From Dendrolimus kikuchii (lineage: Eukaryota; Arthropoda; Insecta; Lepidoptera; Lasiocampidae): a stretch of 64,000 nt of DNA. Below the pieces are notes generated by a model, which saw only the letters and a list, made by a program, of their open reading frames with translations, ran no database searches and was not told the origin of the DNA. Location: assembly GCA_019925095.2 (NCBI GenBank), contig CM034407.1, positions 18,358,710 to 18,422,709 on the forward strand, written 5' to 3'. Positions 45,201-54,345 of this stretch are shown piece after piece (the stretch's first letter is position 1; each line of letters starts with the position of its first letter). The position numbers and the translations under genes were made by a program.

Positions 45201-48200
45201 AACAGTGTCGTAAGTGCCAAAATAAAGGTGAGTCTCAAACTTATAATAACTATGCAATCGCGTGTGATAATAGTGAAAAAAGTGATAGTTTTTATTGCGT
45301 CGAAACGAATCCACATTCGCGTAGTGTGTGTACCCCAAATGGGAACGAACATTCGTTAATGTTAAATAATATGAACACTAAAGTAGATATAATTGAGACA
45401 AATTCTAAGATTTGTGACAAAAAAATCGGTGACGTCCAAATGGCAAATCAGGTTAACTCGGATTTTTATAAAAATCAAAATTATGTAATATGTAATTCTA
45501 ATTTAGTGGAAAATATGAATGTTACATGTATGTATAGTAATAAATGCGGTAATGGCGAGGCTCGCCCTATTTTTAATATTAATATATTGGGATACAATGG
45601 CACCGCGATAATTGATACCGGAGCCAAACACTGTATAGCGGGACACACACTGTATGCTCTCCTTCTGCGCCTAGGACATCCGTCCCGTTCCTCAACAAGA
45701 GAAGTAAAACTTGCAGACGGAGTAACGCGTACAATGAAAGTACTTACCACCTTCTTAGAGGTGCGATTAGAACATAAAATTATAGAAATTGCTTTTTTAA
45801 TATTCCCAGACGCTACTAATAATGAAACATTGTTAGGGATAGACTTCCTTACTGCCGCAAAGGTCTGTGTAGATTTTCACACAAAAATTTGGTTTTTTAG
45901 TGATGTTAATAAATTGAAATATAACCTTTCCTTTGAACCTATCACACGTAGCGTACCCTGTTCCTCTGTAGAGGTTCTTAGAGACGACGAAGGTAGTCAT
46001 CTCAACCCAGCTGAGCGACAGGCACTAGCTGATGTCCTCACCAGGAACGCAAGAGTCTTCAATGCAGGGGGAGGTCCGACACCGTATGCGGAACACCACA
46101 TCGATACAGGTGAGCACACTCCAATTTCAGTACCTCCATATCGCCTTAACCCTTCAAAGAAGGAGAAGATGAAGGCAGAAATTGATAAAATGTTAAAGGA
46201 CGACATCATCGAAGAATGTGAGTCAGCGTGGTCTTCCCCGGCCCTTTTGGTACCAAAGGCAAACGGAAGTATTCGTTTTTGCGTTGACTACCGCCGCTTG
46301 AACGCGATCACCAAATCGGACACCTACCCGATGCCGCGGATCGATGAATTGTTGCAAAATACCAAGCGGAACTGTTACATGAGCTCCTTGGACTTGCGAT
46401 CTTCTTATTGGCAGGTAATGGTTCGCGAAGCTGATAGGGACAAGACAGCGTTTGTATGCCCTCTCGGCACGTTCCGTTTTAAAAGGATGCCTTTTGGACT
46501 CAAAAACGCCCCGGCCACCTTTCAACGCCTTATAGACCGTTTCCGCTCCTGCTCAAGTTTACAGGATACAATAGTACTTGCATATTTAGATGACATTTTG
46601 GTTATTTCTGAAGGTTACGAGCGTCATCTACAAGATCTCGAGGCAGTTTTCAAGCGTTTAGCCGAGTTCAATCTCCACGTTAACAGGGAGAAATGTGCGT
46701 TTGCTAGAGAGAGTCTAAAATATCTTGGCCATGTTGTCAGCCAAGATGGAGTTTCCACCGACCCTGAAAAGGTGAGTGCTGTACTTGAGATGAAGGAACC
46801 AAGTACACTAAAACATTTAAAAACCTTCTTACAGACCTGCTCTTGGTTCAGAAAATTTATCCCAAATTTCTCCAAAGTTGCTGAACCCCTTACGCGATTA
46901 ACTAGGAAGAACCAAATTTGGATTTGGGGTGCTGAGCAAACTCAAGCATTTAATGAATTGAAGCGATTATTAACCTCGGCTCCAATTCTTGTACAACCCG
47001 ATTTTAACCAGCCTTTCACTCTGCGCACAGACGCAAGTAACTACGCCTTAGGTGCAGTTTTACTACAAGGCGACGGAAACCAAGAAAGGCCGATCGAATA
47101 CGCCAGCCGGCTCCTTAACGCAGCAGAGCGAAATTACGGCACGGTGGAACGCGAGGCGCTCGCGGTGGTATGGGCAGTAGAACGGTTTCGTCCATATATA
47201 GACGGCCATCCTGTAGTTATCGGCAGTGACCATCAACCTCTGCGTTGGCTATTATCACTTAAATCTCCAGCAGGTAGGTTAGTAAGATGGGCTTTAAAAA
47301 TCCAATCTTTCGACATCAAATTCCAATATACCCCGGGAAAAGCGAACGTCGTGGCAGATACGCTAAGCAGACCCATATGTTCCGAGAATTCTCGCGCCGA
47401 GTGCGGTATCTGCTCAGTCATTTGTGATCTACCAACCAAGACACCAACTCAAATTCGCCAGGAACAAATTTCCGACCCGGAAGTGGAAAAGATAATAAAG
47501 GAAATAGAGGGTACCGAAGATGTTGCTGCTGAAAGATGGTTGAAAAGGGGATACCTCATGGACCAAGGCGTACTTTTCCGTTACAACCCAGATTCGGAGA
47601 GTGAATCCCCTCAGTTAGTCGTTCCTGCAGGCCAGATTGTGGATATTCTAAAGAAATTACATGATTCTCCAACAGCCGGCCATCCAGGCATTGATAGAAC
47701 TTATCACAAAGTGGCACAACTGTACTATTTTACAGGGATGCGGAGAATAATCACGGATTATGTCAAAGCCTGCATCCACTGTCAGCGTTACAAGGCCACC
47801 AACGCGAAACCACCAGGTTTACTTCAAACACCGGTGATGAATCAACGGAGTGAAGTACTAGCAATCGATTTATTTGGCCCGTTACCAGAAGGAGACCAGG
47901 GGGAGCGTTGGATCCTACTAGTTGAAGATACGGCCACTCGTTGGACGGAGCTATATGCTCTACAGGACGCAACAGCAGAAGCTTGTGCCCGTATCCTCAT
48001 CGAAGAGTACTTTATGCGATTTGGGTTGCCCCGTAGAATAATTTCGGATAATGGGGTTCAATTTGTATCAGCAGTAATGCGCAAATGCATGTTAGTAATG
48101 GATATTAAACAAAACTTTGTCCCACTTTACCATCCGGAGGCAAACCCAGCGGAACGTAAAAATCGCGATTTAAAAGCGATGTTAGCATATCTTGTAGAGA

Positions 48201-51200
48201 GCAACCATACTTCTTGGCCGAAGATGTTGCCGGTGATCCGCTTCGCCTTGAATAGTGCAAAATGCCGCACAACAGGCATGTCACCTGCTTACTTAACCTT
48301 TGGCAGAGAAATGAGGTCCCCCACAGAGGTTGTCCATGATATTCGTGCGGTGCTGGACAAAGATAACTTTGCCCCACAGATTACTCCGTATCTTAGGCAA
48401 TTTCTGAACTCTTTAGCATCAATACGGGAACGCGTGGAGGTCCAGCAAGACAAAGCTAAGACATATGCTGACGCTTCGCGACGACCCTCCGATAGCTTTC
48501 AGGTAGGTGATCTAGTATTAATGAAGTCCCACCTGTTGAGTAAAGGATCAAAAGACTTAACTGCAAAATTTTACCCTCGACGTGACGGACCCTACAAAAT
48601 AGTACAAAAGGTAAGTCCGACCACCTTCGTTGTCGCAACCACTGCAAATAGCGTTTTAGGAAAATACCATGTGCAAGACCTTACCCGTTACCAAGGTAAC
48701 AAACTCACCCCACCAAAACCTGTCAATCCTAAGCGAAATCGAGGACGCCCGGCTAAGGCCGATGAAGATGATAGGATCCTAGTCCAGGAACGAGGGCGTA
48801 TTCCAGGACTAGAGGGGGAGCATATTGTAACCCGTGCGGGCCGTTGTATAAAACGGCCAAATAGGTTCGTGGAACACGAGGGGGAAGGGTAAAGAGGCAC
48901 TCCGACGCAAAGCCGCTGCAGTCGACACTAGTTAGTCCGCGTATAGCTCACGCAGTGGCGGGTCGCGTGCCTTACATATTTTCCGTACCCTTATTCCCAC
49001 CACGTGTTTCGCGAGATATTACCGGAGGAGGTTTGCAGCCCCTCCGTGCATTTTACTAAAGTTTATGTACTATAATAATTCTTCCATTTGTTTTTCGTGT
49101 GAGTTGATAAAAAATGTTCTGTGTACAACCAACGAAATAAACGTGTTCTTTTGTGACGTATAGTTTTCTTCTGTTGATATTAGTTACCCTGACAATATAA
49201 TATAATAATATCAGCCCATTAATGTCCCACTGCTGAGCTCGGGCCTCCCATTATAGGGGGAACAGACAGTATACCCGCCACGCTTGTCCAAGGCGGCTTG
49301 GCAGGTTTGACACGTCGGTTATCTCGATGTGCAGGTTGCATCACGATGTTTTCCTTCACCGTTGTTAGCACATGGTAATTGTAACAATATGCACATTAGA
49401 TCAGAAAACTGACTAAGAGGTGCATGCGTTCCGGCCAGGATCGAACCCGCGCCCTCTGAGTCTGGGACGCGTGCGCTAGCCATTACGGTACCACGACTTA
49501 TGCTATATTAATATGCGTTTCCCTAAAACACAGTGTTGTTATTGAAGAAAGCATGTGAAATCTGCCATTAATTTACTCTCTATGGTTTAAAAACTTACGA
49601 ATTTATCCATGGTTTTAAACCTTTCTCTTTCACTCACTAGCATGCGTCTCTTTTCTTACCGTGAAAGATGTCAGCTAGCTGTCAATTCATATGCGTATTG
49701 AATTTTGCCAGTAAAACATTGCAAAAATTTTAAATTAATTAAATGTTAACTTAATCAATTGGAATAGAATTTTGAAGTGTTGCATAACACAGTGAAAATA
49801 GTATAATATAGTATTTCATTATAACAGTTACCATTTGTATTTTAAATTGTGTTATAATGAATACGAGCATTAAACCCTTGGCTACATCTGCGTGACACAG
49901 TCACTAACACTATTAGTATATTAATAGAAATAGATATTTTCCCAGGTGTAGCAGGGACATGACTGTTTTTTGAATATATTGTTGTTTTAAACAGTGCAGG
50001 AGGAAGACTATTACCTGGTGATAGATGTGCACAAAAATCATTGTAATAAGTGGACTGGCCGCGTAAACTTTTCATTGTTTTCTTGATGAATGCTTCTATC
50101 TCGTCTTCTGTCCATGATTTCTGTTTAAGTTATATCACAATTACTCAAGTTGATATATATACAATATCATGCCTATTGAAGTCGTGGAAGGCCACGACAC
50201 ACGTTCCATGATCAAATTAATCGTGTACTAGCAGGTGAGTCAGGAGCCTTAAGAACAGACGAGCGTGCATGACAAGAGCTATAAATGTCAAAGAAGCAAG
50301 TGAGGTGTGTAAGAATAAGCCTGAATGGCGCTCTGTTGTCCGTGCCTACCCCGCAAGGGAACTGGCGTGAAGTTATGTATGTATGTATCATGCCTATTAT
50401 CAATGGGGGTAGGAAGAGTTTCACTTTACCTACTTTCATTAATCTCATGTCTCTTGTCTTTACACAATTAATAAAATATTTTCATGTTTCTTATTACCTA
50501 TACAAGGGTGGGTATTCATATTACCTGAACCCTTTTTACAACCCTACCCCCTCAGAGTTCACCCGTAGTACATGCCAAGTCCGCCACCCTCCTACCTCCC
50601 CGTCCCCCTACTCTAGGTAGCACTTGGTAATCTATAATATTATAAAATTCTCAATATGCCGTGTCTGTACGTTGAAGCAATTAAAAAAAAACAACTGGAA
50701 TACACTACAGAAACGATTGAGAACATGATGCAATTTTTTTTATATTTCTTGTCTGATCGTTTTCACTGATCGACAGCAAATTCTTACACTTAAAATCTGC
50801 GCTACTTTTTATCCCAGGAATCCCGCGAGAGTTTTCTCGGGAGCTGTTTATAGTTGTTCGGGTGCATAGAAAATTTGTTTATTCTGACACAGTTTTCACT
50901 AAAACGACGGCTTACATCCTTTTCTAATACTGCGGTACGTTGTGTACCGAGAATTCCGCGGGAATTTCAAGTCAAGCACGGACGAAGTCGCGGGTATCTC
51001 CTAGCTCATAAATATGGTTTTAAATCTTTTTTTGCAAATAAAAGTTTAAAAAAACATATTAGGGTTATTAGTCGTTTAAAAACGGTAAACGCTGCGAGCC
51101 ATATTTGAATGTAACTCGAAAAAACGCGAGATTTCCCTAGAGGATATTGGCTACTATGACTACTATGACTACTACCTACTTGGCCTACCCCGCAAAGGAA

Positions 51201-52732
51201 CTGGCGTGAAGTTATGTATGTATGTATGTATAGTAACATACATATAATGTTATAATATCAGCCCATAAATGTCCCACTGCTGGGCCCGGGCCTTCCATCA
51301 TGGAAAACGAACAGTATACCCGCCACGCTTGTCCAAGGCGGCTTGGCAGGTTTGACACATCGGTTATCTCGATGTGCAGGATGCATCACGATGTTTTCAT
51401 TCACCGTTGTTAGCACGTGGTAATTGTAAGCAATATGCACATTAGATCAGAAAACTAAGTGGTGCTTGCGTTCCGGCCAGGATCGAACCCACGCCCTTTG
51501 AGTTTGAGACGCGTGCGCTAGCCATTACGCTATCATAACTTTTTAGTATTTTTTATTAAAACTAATAATATAATTATAGGTCCCAGAAACACTTGCGCTT
51601 GTACACTTAAACTCGTTTAATACAAAAAAATATTAGACGGAGTCCCATACCTCTTGGGTTCCAGTTTTTGGGTCCAGCCATCTCCCGTCGAGTTTTGCAA
51701 ACCTATTCTCAGGGCGACAGCTGAAAATAATCCCAGCAGCTAAGCAAAATTTCAAATATTTTTCTTTTATTGCAGGAGTTCAGCAGACAGGCAGACGGCC
51801 CACTTGACGGAAAGCGGTTACCATCGCCTATGGACATTTGTAACACCAAAGGTGCGACAAATGCGTTGCTGCTCTCTTAAGGGAGACTGGAACCTGGCAA
51901 AATATTCGCCGTTTATAGAAACGCGTATTGTATTTTTTTAAGACCTTAAATTACTAAAGCTTCTAACTTTTGTTCTTTTTACATACATACATAATATCAC
52001 GCCTGTTTCCCATGGGAGTAGGCAGAGACTATGGATCTCCACTTGCGACGACCCTGACAAGCAACTTTCACTTCATCTACTTTCATTAACCTCTTCATAC
52101 ATGCACGTTTATTTGAGATGCTTTTTACCTGACCTCTCTTTAACACTTCTGATATTTGATCATGGTGTGTTTGTCTCGGTCTACCGGCAGCAACTCTACC
52201 ATTCACAATACTGTCATACACCTGTTTTGTGATTCTACTTTTATTTATTCTCTCTACATCTCCAAACCACCTTAAATTTCTTTTTTCAACTCTTGTTATT
52301 ACATCTTCTTTCGATGCACAACGTTCCCATATCACATTGTTTCTTATCATATCACTCAAGCTAACCGCACATATACTTCGCAAAGCTCTCATTTCAACTG
52401 CGTTTATTCTTGTTTCACGCTTCTTCTGCCATACCTAACTTTCACTGCCATACATCAGGGTTGGGACCAACACCCCTTTATGGACAATAAAGCGAGCCTT
52501 TACAGGTACATTCTTACTGTTCATAAGAGTTTAGCGCTCCATTCACCTTATTACCGTCTATTACTCTCCTTTCGATATCCCTTCCATGCTTACCGTCTCT
52601 GGTAAACATGCATCGTAATTAGCGGTAAAAATATTTAAAATATATTTTATAACAATTAAAAACAACTTACATAGCTGTCTTCCTTATGGGATGCTGCCGA
52701 TACTCATCGAAGTATTCGGTTAAAAACGACAT
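38990..52732 (-). CDS. Host gene, five exons, 219-residue protein of unknown function
   Basis: Joining 52732-52671, 51720-51651, 50120-50015, 41952-41743 and 39201-38990 on the minus strand gives 660 nt: ATG, 219 codons and a TAA. All four introns are GT-AG (gtaagt, gtatgg, gtaata, gttagt; each acceptor preceded by a pyrimidine-biased tract), and every split codon fits. The protein starts MSFLTEYFDEYRQHPIRK. Its middle (about 80-130) is a charged, proline-rich linker (EEKVVEEEPPLPPQAPK). Its end (about 150-219) is Tyr/Arg/Pro-rich (GISEYQESIARVAYELI, RIPRYYAHNGCRPRWGLPPE). No signal peptide, membrane segment or known domain was recognised. Intron lengths are about 950, 1530, 8062 and 2541 bp; intron 3 contains the intact Gypsy element in the opposite sense. 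An ATTAAA-type poly(A) signal may lie at 38860-38865. I am confident of the gene; its function is unknown. Confidence 0.85.
39610..39715 (+). repeat. LINE/SINE-like shared 3' tail
   Basis: GGTGTTACCAACGTCCGTAA...GACCACTTTACGTCGGGTGC resembles the 3' third of the SINE-like family but lacks its 5' body. It lies within intron 4 of the host gene. Confidence 0.45.
39720..40740. other. Intron 4 sequence, AT-rich
   Basis: A short CATCAAAATCGGTTTAGTAG block (39902) belongs to the dispersed repeat of 36001. Otherwise nothing recognised. Confidence 0.5.
40748..40792. repeat. 18-bp hairpin
   Basis: GTGGGTCTTTCCCTAGT and ACTAGGGAAGAGACCCAC pair with one extra base, around CCACAGGGA. Confidence 0.85.
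40941..41156. mobile_element. MITE with 50-bp TIRs, TA duplication
   Basis: TAGTCAAGGTGGCGAAGTG on the left is inverted at the right end, pairing over about 50 bp with a few mismatches. TA lies on each side (40939-40940 and 41157-41158). The TA target suggests Tc1/mariner-type mobilisation. Confidence 0.75.
41743..41952 (-). CDS. Host gene exon 4
   Basis: 210 nt between ttctaacag and gttagt. It carries the K/E/P-rich linker and ends PTLEPLPTHLR plus one base. Confidence 0.87.
42245..42520 (-). mobile_element. Copy of the TTTTTGGCGGGAACTGAAAG element
   Basis: The minus strand starts TTTTTGGCGGGAACTGAAAG, as at 15112, and continues to GGCCTAGTTGCCAAGCC. It lacks the second long arm. Confidence 0.6.
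43202..43428. mobile_element. MITE with 43-bp TIRs
   Basis: GTTCACGATAATATGACGCG...CCAACTTCCAAAAAT at 43202-43244 is inverted at 43384-43426 with few mismatches. No coding content. Confidence 0.7.
43485..43590. mobile_element. MITE fragment related to 18965-19190
   Basis: CCAAATACAACTTATAGCGT, then AAAAAATAACGCCGTTAATG, matches the inner left part of that MITE. It abuts the Gypsy insertion. Confidence 0.5.
43598..43972 (+). repeat. Gypsy 5' LTR
   Basis: TATAAAA at 43622-43628 is only about 25 bases from the LTR start, and AATAAA is at 43911-43916. Confidence 0.92.
43975..43988 (+). promoter_or_regulatory. Gypsy primer-binding site
   Basis: TGGCGCCCAACGTT starts two bases after the LTR. It matches the tRNA-Lys(1,2)-type primer site used by several retroelements over the first 13 bases. 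Confidence 0.75.
44090..48892 (+). CDS. gag-pol: Gypsy gag-pol polyprotein
   Basis: 1600 residues in one frame from the ATG at 44090 (context AAAATGG). An upstream in-frame GTG at 44069 is not needed. Order: gag (about 1-350, with CKATFSGNPDENVEAFIEAL-type retrotransposon gag), zinc knuckle CSYCRRFGHTKEQC at about 360, protease IIDTGAKHC at about 508, reverse transcriptase with CVDYRRLNAI (about 730) and YLDDILV (about 830), RNase H (TDASNYALGAVL, about 979), integrase with an HHCC zinc domain (about 1190-1230) and catalytic D, D, E in AIDLFGP, ISDNGVQF and NPAER (about 1258-1352). No frameshift between gag and pol. No env and no clear chromodomain. The last 23 codons lie inside the 3' LTR. 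The Lys-type primer site recalls the Osvaldo/Ulysses group, but the clade is not proven. Confidence 0.95.
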   Translation: MASHNTRSKTRNFTEEATQGMEPSETMAVTATRNFTHVTDGDHTPLEQRDDATDHAFSSQAAESNITFSHENVAAIISSLQRTQTEALKELMSSITRANASTPIPQVTAEGTLTRCKATFSGNPDENVEAFIEALEAYSECAQVNNSNMVRGMSYLLHGQAATWWQGIRSNINSWSQIKDNLINTFGDRRPPYRIYLDIFKNPQQNESTDIFVSRIRALFAKLPNGDLNEKVMLDMTYGLLSCRIREKLRRTDFQTFAELLYHARNAEDAIMESKRQYLPRMSQVSTVPTTRALHVPSAAPNAPNVMCEIPSQTSTTMPLNLGPAPYRPRAGGAFTTPPPPTTPQPVSETAAPRRQRPFCSYCRRFGHTKEQCRKCQNKGESQTYNNYAIACDNSEKSDSFYCVETNPHSRSVCTPNGNEHSLMLNNMNTKVDIIETNSKICDKKIGDVQMANQVNSDFYKNQNYVICNSNLVENMNVTCMYSNKCGNGEARPIFNINILGYNGTAIIDTGAKHCIAGHTLYALLLRLGHPSRSSTREVKLADGVTRTMKVLTTFLEVRLEHKIIEIAFLIFPDATNNETLLGIDFLTAAKVCVDFHTKIWFFSDVNKLKYNLSFEPITRSVPCSSVEVLRDDEGSHLNPAERQALADVLTRNARVFNAGGGPTPYAEHHIDTGEHTPISVPPYRLNPSKKEKMKAEIDKMLKDDIIEECESAWSSPALLVPKANGSIRFCVDYRRLNAITKSDTYPMPRIDELLQNTKRNCYMSSLDLRSSYWQVMVREADRDKTAFVCPLGTFRFKRMPFGLKNAPATFQRLIDRFRSCSSLQDTIVLAYLDDILVISEGYERHLQDLEAVFKRLAEFNLHVNREKCAFARESLKYLGHVVSQDGVSTDPEKVSAVLEMKEPSTLKHLKTFLQTCSWFRKFIPNFSKVAEPLTRLTRKNQIWIWGAEQTQAFNELKRLLTSAPILVQPDFNQPFTLRTDASNYALGAVLLQGDGNQERPIEYASRLLNAAERNYGTVEREALAVVWAVERFRPYIDGHPVVIGSDHQPLRWLLSLKSPAGRLVRWALKIQSFDIKFQYTPGKANVVADTLSRPICSENSRAECGICSVICDLPTKTPTQIRQEQISDPEVEKIIKEIEGTEDVAAERWLKRGYLMDQGVLFRYNPDSESESPQLVVPAGQIVDILKKLHDSPTAGHPGIDRTYHKVAQLYYFTGMRRIITDYVKACIHCQRYKATNAKPPGLLQTPVMNQRSEVLAIDLFGPLPEGDQGERWILLVEDTATRWTELYALQDATAEACARILIEEYFMRFGLPRRIISDNGVQFVSAVMRKCMLVMDIKQNFVPLYHPEANPAERKNRDLKAMLAYLVESNHTSWPKMLPVIRFALNSAKCRTTGMSPAYLTFGREMRSPTEVVHDIRAVLDKDNFAPQITPYLRQFLNSLASIRERVEVQQDKAKTYADASRRPSDSFQVGDLVLMKSHLLSKGSKDLTAKFYPRRDGPYKIVQKVSPTTFVVATTANSVLGKYHVQDLTRYQGNKLTPPKPVNPKRNRGRPAKADEDDRILVQERGRIPGLEGEHIVTRAGRCIKRPNRFVEHEGEG
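48811..48820 (+). promoter_or_regulatory. Gypsy polypurine tract
   Basis: AGAGGGGGAG lies just before the 3' LTR, where plus-strand DNA synthesis would be primed. It is also coding (end of pol). Confidence 0.8.
48823..49197 (+). repeat. Gypsy 3' LTR
   Basis: Same sequence as the 5' LTR by eye. It contains the last codons and stop of gag-pol (to 48892), TATAAAA at 48847-48853 and AATAAA at 49136-49141. Confidence 0.92.
49205..49498 (-). mobile_element. tRNA-derived SINE, family B
   Basis: The minus strand starts GTGGTACCGTAATGGCTAGC (A-box-like) with B box GGTTCGATCC. It runs through CACATCGAGATAACCGACGT to a TAT-repeat tail. The family is distinct from A in both head and body. Other copies lie at 51250 and 54608. 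Confidence 0.82.
49865..49970. mobile_element. MITE right-half fragment
   Basis: AGCATTAAACCCTTGGCTAC...CAGTCACTAACACT...CCCAGGTGTAGCAGG matches the right half of 18965-19190. Confidence 0.55.
50015..50120 (-). CDS. Host gene exon 3
   Basis: 106 nt between ttaaacag and gtaata. It encodes KSWTEDEIEAFIKKTMKSLR onward and ends with one base of the next codon. Confidence 0.85.
50176..50395 (+). mobile_element. RTE-like LINE 3' end, family A
   Basis: Starts at GAAGTCGTGGAAGGCCACGA and ends with the RELA-type stop and a TATG tail. A decayed family B tail in the opposite sense joins it tail-to-tail at about 50385-50455. Confidence 0.75.
50940..51235 (+). other. Repeat debris in host intron 2
   Basis: A GGACGAAGTCGCGGGTATCT end (a common lepidopteran repeat terminus) lies near 50981. 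A 55-bp RTE family A tail with TATG repeats lies at 51178-51232. Confidence 0.5.
51250..51538 (-). mobile_element. tRNA-SINE family B
   Basis: A copy close to 49205, in host intron 2. A short deletion removes the GACTAAGA block. Confidence 0.8.
51651..51720 (-). CDS. Host gene exon 2
   Basis: 70 nt between tattttcag and gtatgg. It completes codon 21 and adds CRPENRFAKLDGRWLDPKTG and three more residues, ending in phase 0. Too short to appear as a long open frame. Confidence 0.82.
51768..51900 (-). mobile_element. SINE-like element, 3' fragment
   Basis: Only the 3' half is present, from the A-rich tail to GGTTCCAGTCTCCC. It ends less than 50 bp upstream of host exon 2. Confidence 0.68.
51987..52560 (-). 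pseudogene. RTE-like LINE C-terminus, family B
   Basis: The 131-residue frame reads MRALRSICAVSLSDMIRNNV, LRWFGDVERI, AAGRPRQTHHDQISEVLKRG and ends SAYSHGKQA at a TGA followed by a TATG tail. The homologous blocks mark it as a sister of family A. Upstream part frameshifted. It lies in host intron 1. Confidence 0.75.
52671..52732 (-). CDS. Host gene exon 1 (coding part)
   Basis: The ATG at 52732-52730 is preceded by AAA. 20 codons plus two bases are followed by the strong donor gtaagt. Confidence 0.82.
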
Positions 52733-53089
52733 TTTTACACTATACAATTTTGGTCGTAACAATTATAATATCGCTACGAAAACCCCCAAAATGCAAAACT
52801 GATGGAAACCTTATATTTGAACGATGTCAAATTATTACTTTAAAAAAAAAACAAAATTTTGCAATTAATTTATAAAAGGGGTTTATATCTTTTTTTGTGA
52901 AAACTTTTTATAATGTTATTTTTCTAGCAACCGCAAGATGTTCCAGTAATCGAACGACGAATAGTATTTTTTTCTTGGCAACCTCGATTAGTAATAAGCC
53001 TTGAGTTATTGCAGATTTGCGTGTCAAACGAAAGCATTTTTTTCTAAGGTGTTGTCAACATTCGGTTCACTACAAATGCAATGATCTAT

Positions 53090-53420
53090 TCTGCTTCGCT
53101 CGCAATAGCTTAGTTTTTAACCAATTTTAAGAAAGGAGGGGTTCTCAATTCGTCGTGTAAATATATAATTTTTATGTGTGTGTTTAGTCATAACTTTGTT
53201 GTTTCTAAACCGATTTTGGTGATTCTCTTTGAGTTGGATTCAGCGAAGCTTCGAAAGGGTCCCATATGAATTTTACTGTTATCGGATTATTTGAACTGTT
53301 TGTTATTGTTATCTAACAAAAAAGAAACCGACTTCAAGAGTAATTTAAAAAGAAAAAAATAAAATTGTCTACAACAGCTTGGAAGTCGGAGCTAAGCAAA
53401 ACATAAATGGTATGGTGGTA
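53090..53420. mobile_element. ACCGACTTCAA-type repeat, decayed
   Basis: AAGGAGGGGTTCTCAATTCG at 53135 is the inverse of the module at 6655-6680. GAAACCGACTTCAAGAG lies at 53332. Confidence 0.55.
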
Positions 53421-53844
53421 AAGGTGGTAAAAATGGTAAATTTTATATAAATTAAAAAAAATAATTAAAAACTACTATATGTTACAATACATATTTGCTT
53501 TCTGTTACAAGGGGTCTAAACCGGCCACTTTCGCAGATTCGTATTGCGGATATGACAAGTATCAAAATAGAGTGGAACTTCATGTCATATCTTACACTCA
53601 CTAGTGTACCGAGACATATGTCAAGTTCATCCTTAGCATATCTCGTGCACGTGATGAAAATAATATGACTCATATCGTGTCATTTAATAGTTGGGAAACT
53701 AATAAAATATTAAATTGATTGTAACTTAAAACTATGTTATACATACACAAACAAAATTAACATTAAAGATCTTACCTAATAATTAAAAACTAAAAATAAA
53801 GTAAGTTATGAATAGTACAAGCGATTATGGACTGTGTAACAAAT

Positions 53845-54345
53845 CGCTGCCAGATGGGAGCGTGTCCAGAAGGCTGGCTGCATTGCCGCGTTGTATAGCG
53901 ATGTTTATTTGTTGGGCGAAATATGAGCCAGCCTTCTTGATCACGGGTGGCATCGAAGTTTCTTGCAAATTTCTTTGAAGAAACTCTTTGCCGATGGACC
54001 CCTTGGACCTAATGTTGGAACTCCATACGGCACAAATATGTAATCCCTTCCTAAGGTTCCATATTTGCGCCGTTTGAGAGCTTCAGCTTTTGAAGCAGCG
54101 TTGGCAGTCTCAAACTCAGCCATTGCAAGATTATTATTAGTGTCTACACATGTCGCGTCCCAAACAAGCGGCCGTCCCATCTTCCAAGGAATAAGAGACA
54201 TAGCATCCGGCCTCTTGCCATCGTCGCGTACCAAGCCATTCGGTTCTAATACGGCCGGTACGATGACGCTGACAAGAGCCCGGCGGATGATGTCAGTGAG
54301 GTTGGCATGGCGAGATCTTCGACCAACAAACATGCTAATCCGTGG
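53845..54345 (-). pseudogene. LINE C-terminal module, longest copy
   Basis: 130 residues with RDDGKRPDAMSLIPWKMGRP, LVWDATCVDT, KRRKYGTLGRDYIFVP and PTLGPRGPSAKSFFKEICKK. After a frameshift near 53945 it continues SYFAQQINIAIQRGNAASLL. It shows the full module of which 8040, 11540 and 54930 are parts. Confidence 0.62.

Larger units (their letters stand above)
43598..49197 (+). mobile_element. Complete Ty3/Gypsy LTR retrotransposon
   Basis: A 5600-bp element with two 375-bp LTRs that are identical by eye, a primer-binding site, one open gag-pol frame and a polypurine tract. The ends TATTGT...ACAATA are inverted. TAAT occurs on both sides (43594-43597 and 49198-49201) as a likely 4-bp target duplication, though the site is AT-rich. 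It inserted at the tail of tRNA-SINE family B inside intron 3 of the host gene, in the opposite sense. All parts needed for autonomous retrotransposition appear present. Confidence 0.93.

Noticed and set aside
44098..48900. Minus-strand and out-of-frame ORFs within the Gypsy element
   Set aside because: They are shadows of the gag-pol reading frame and show no motifs.
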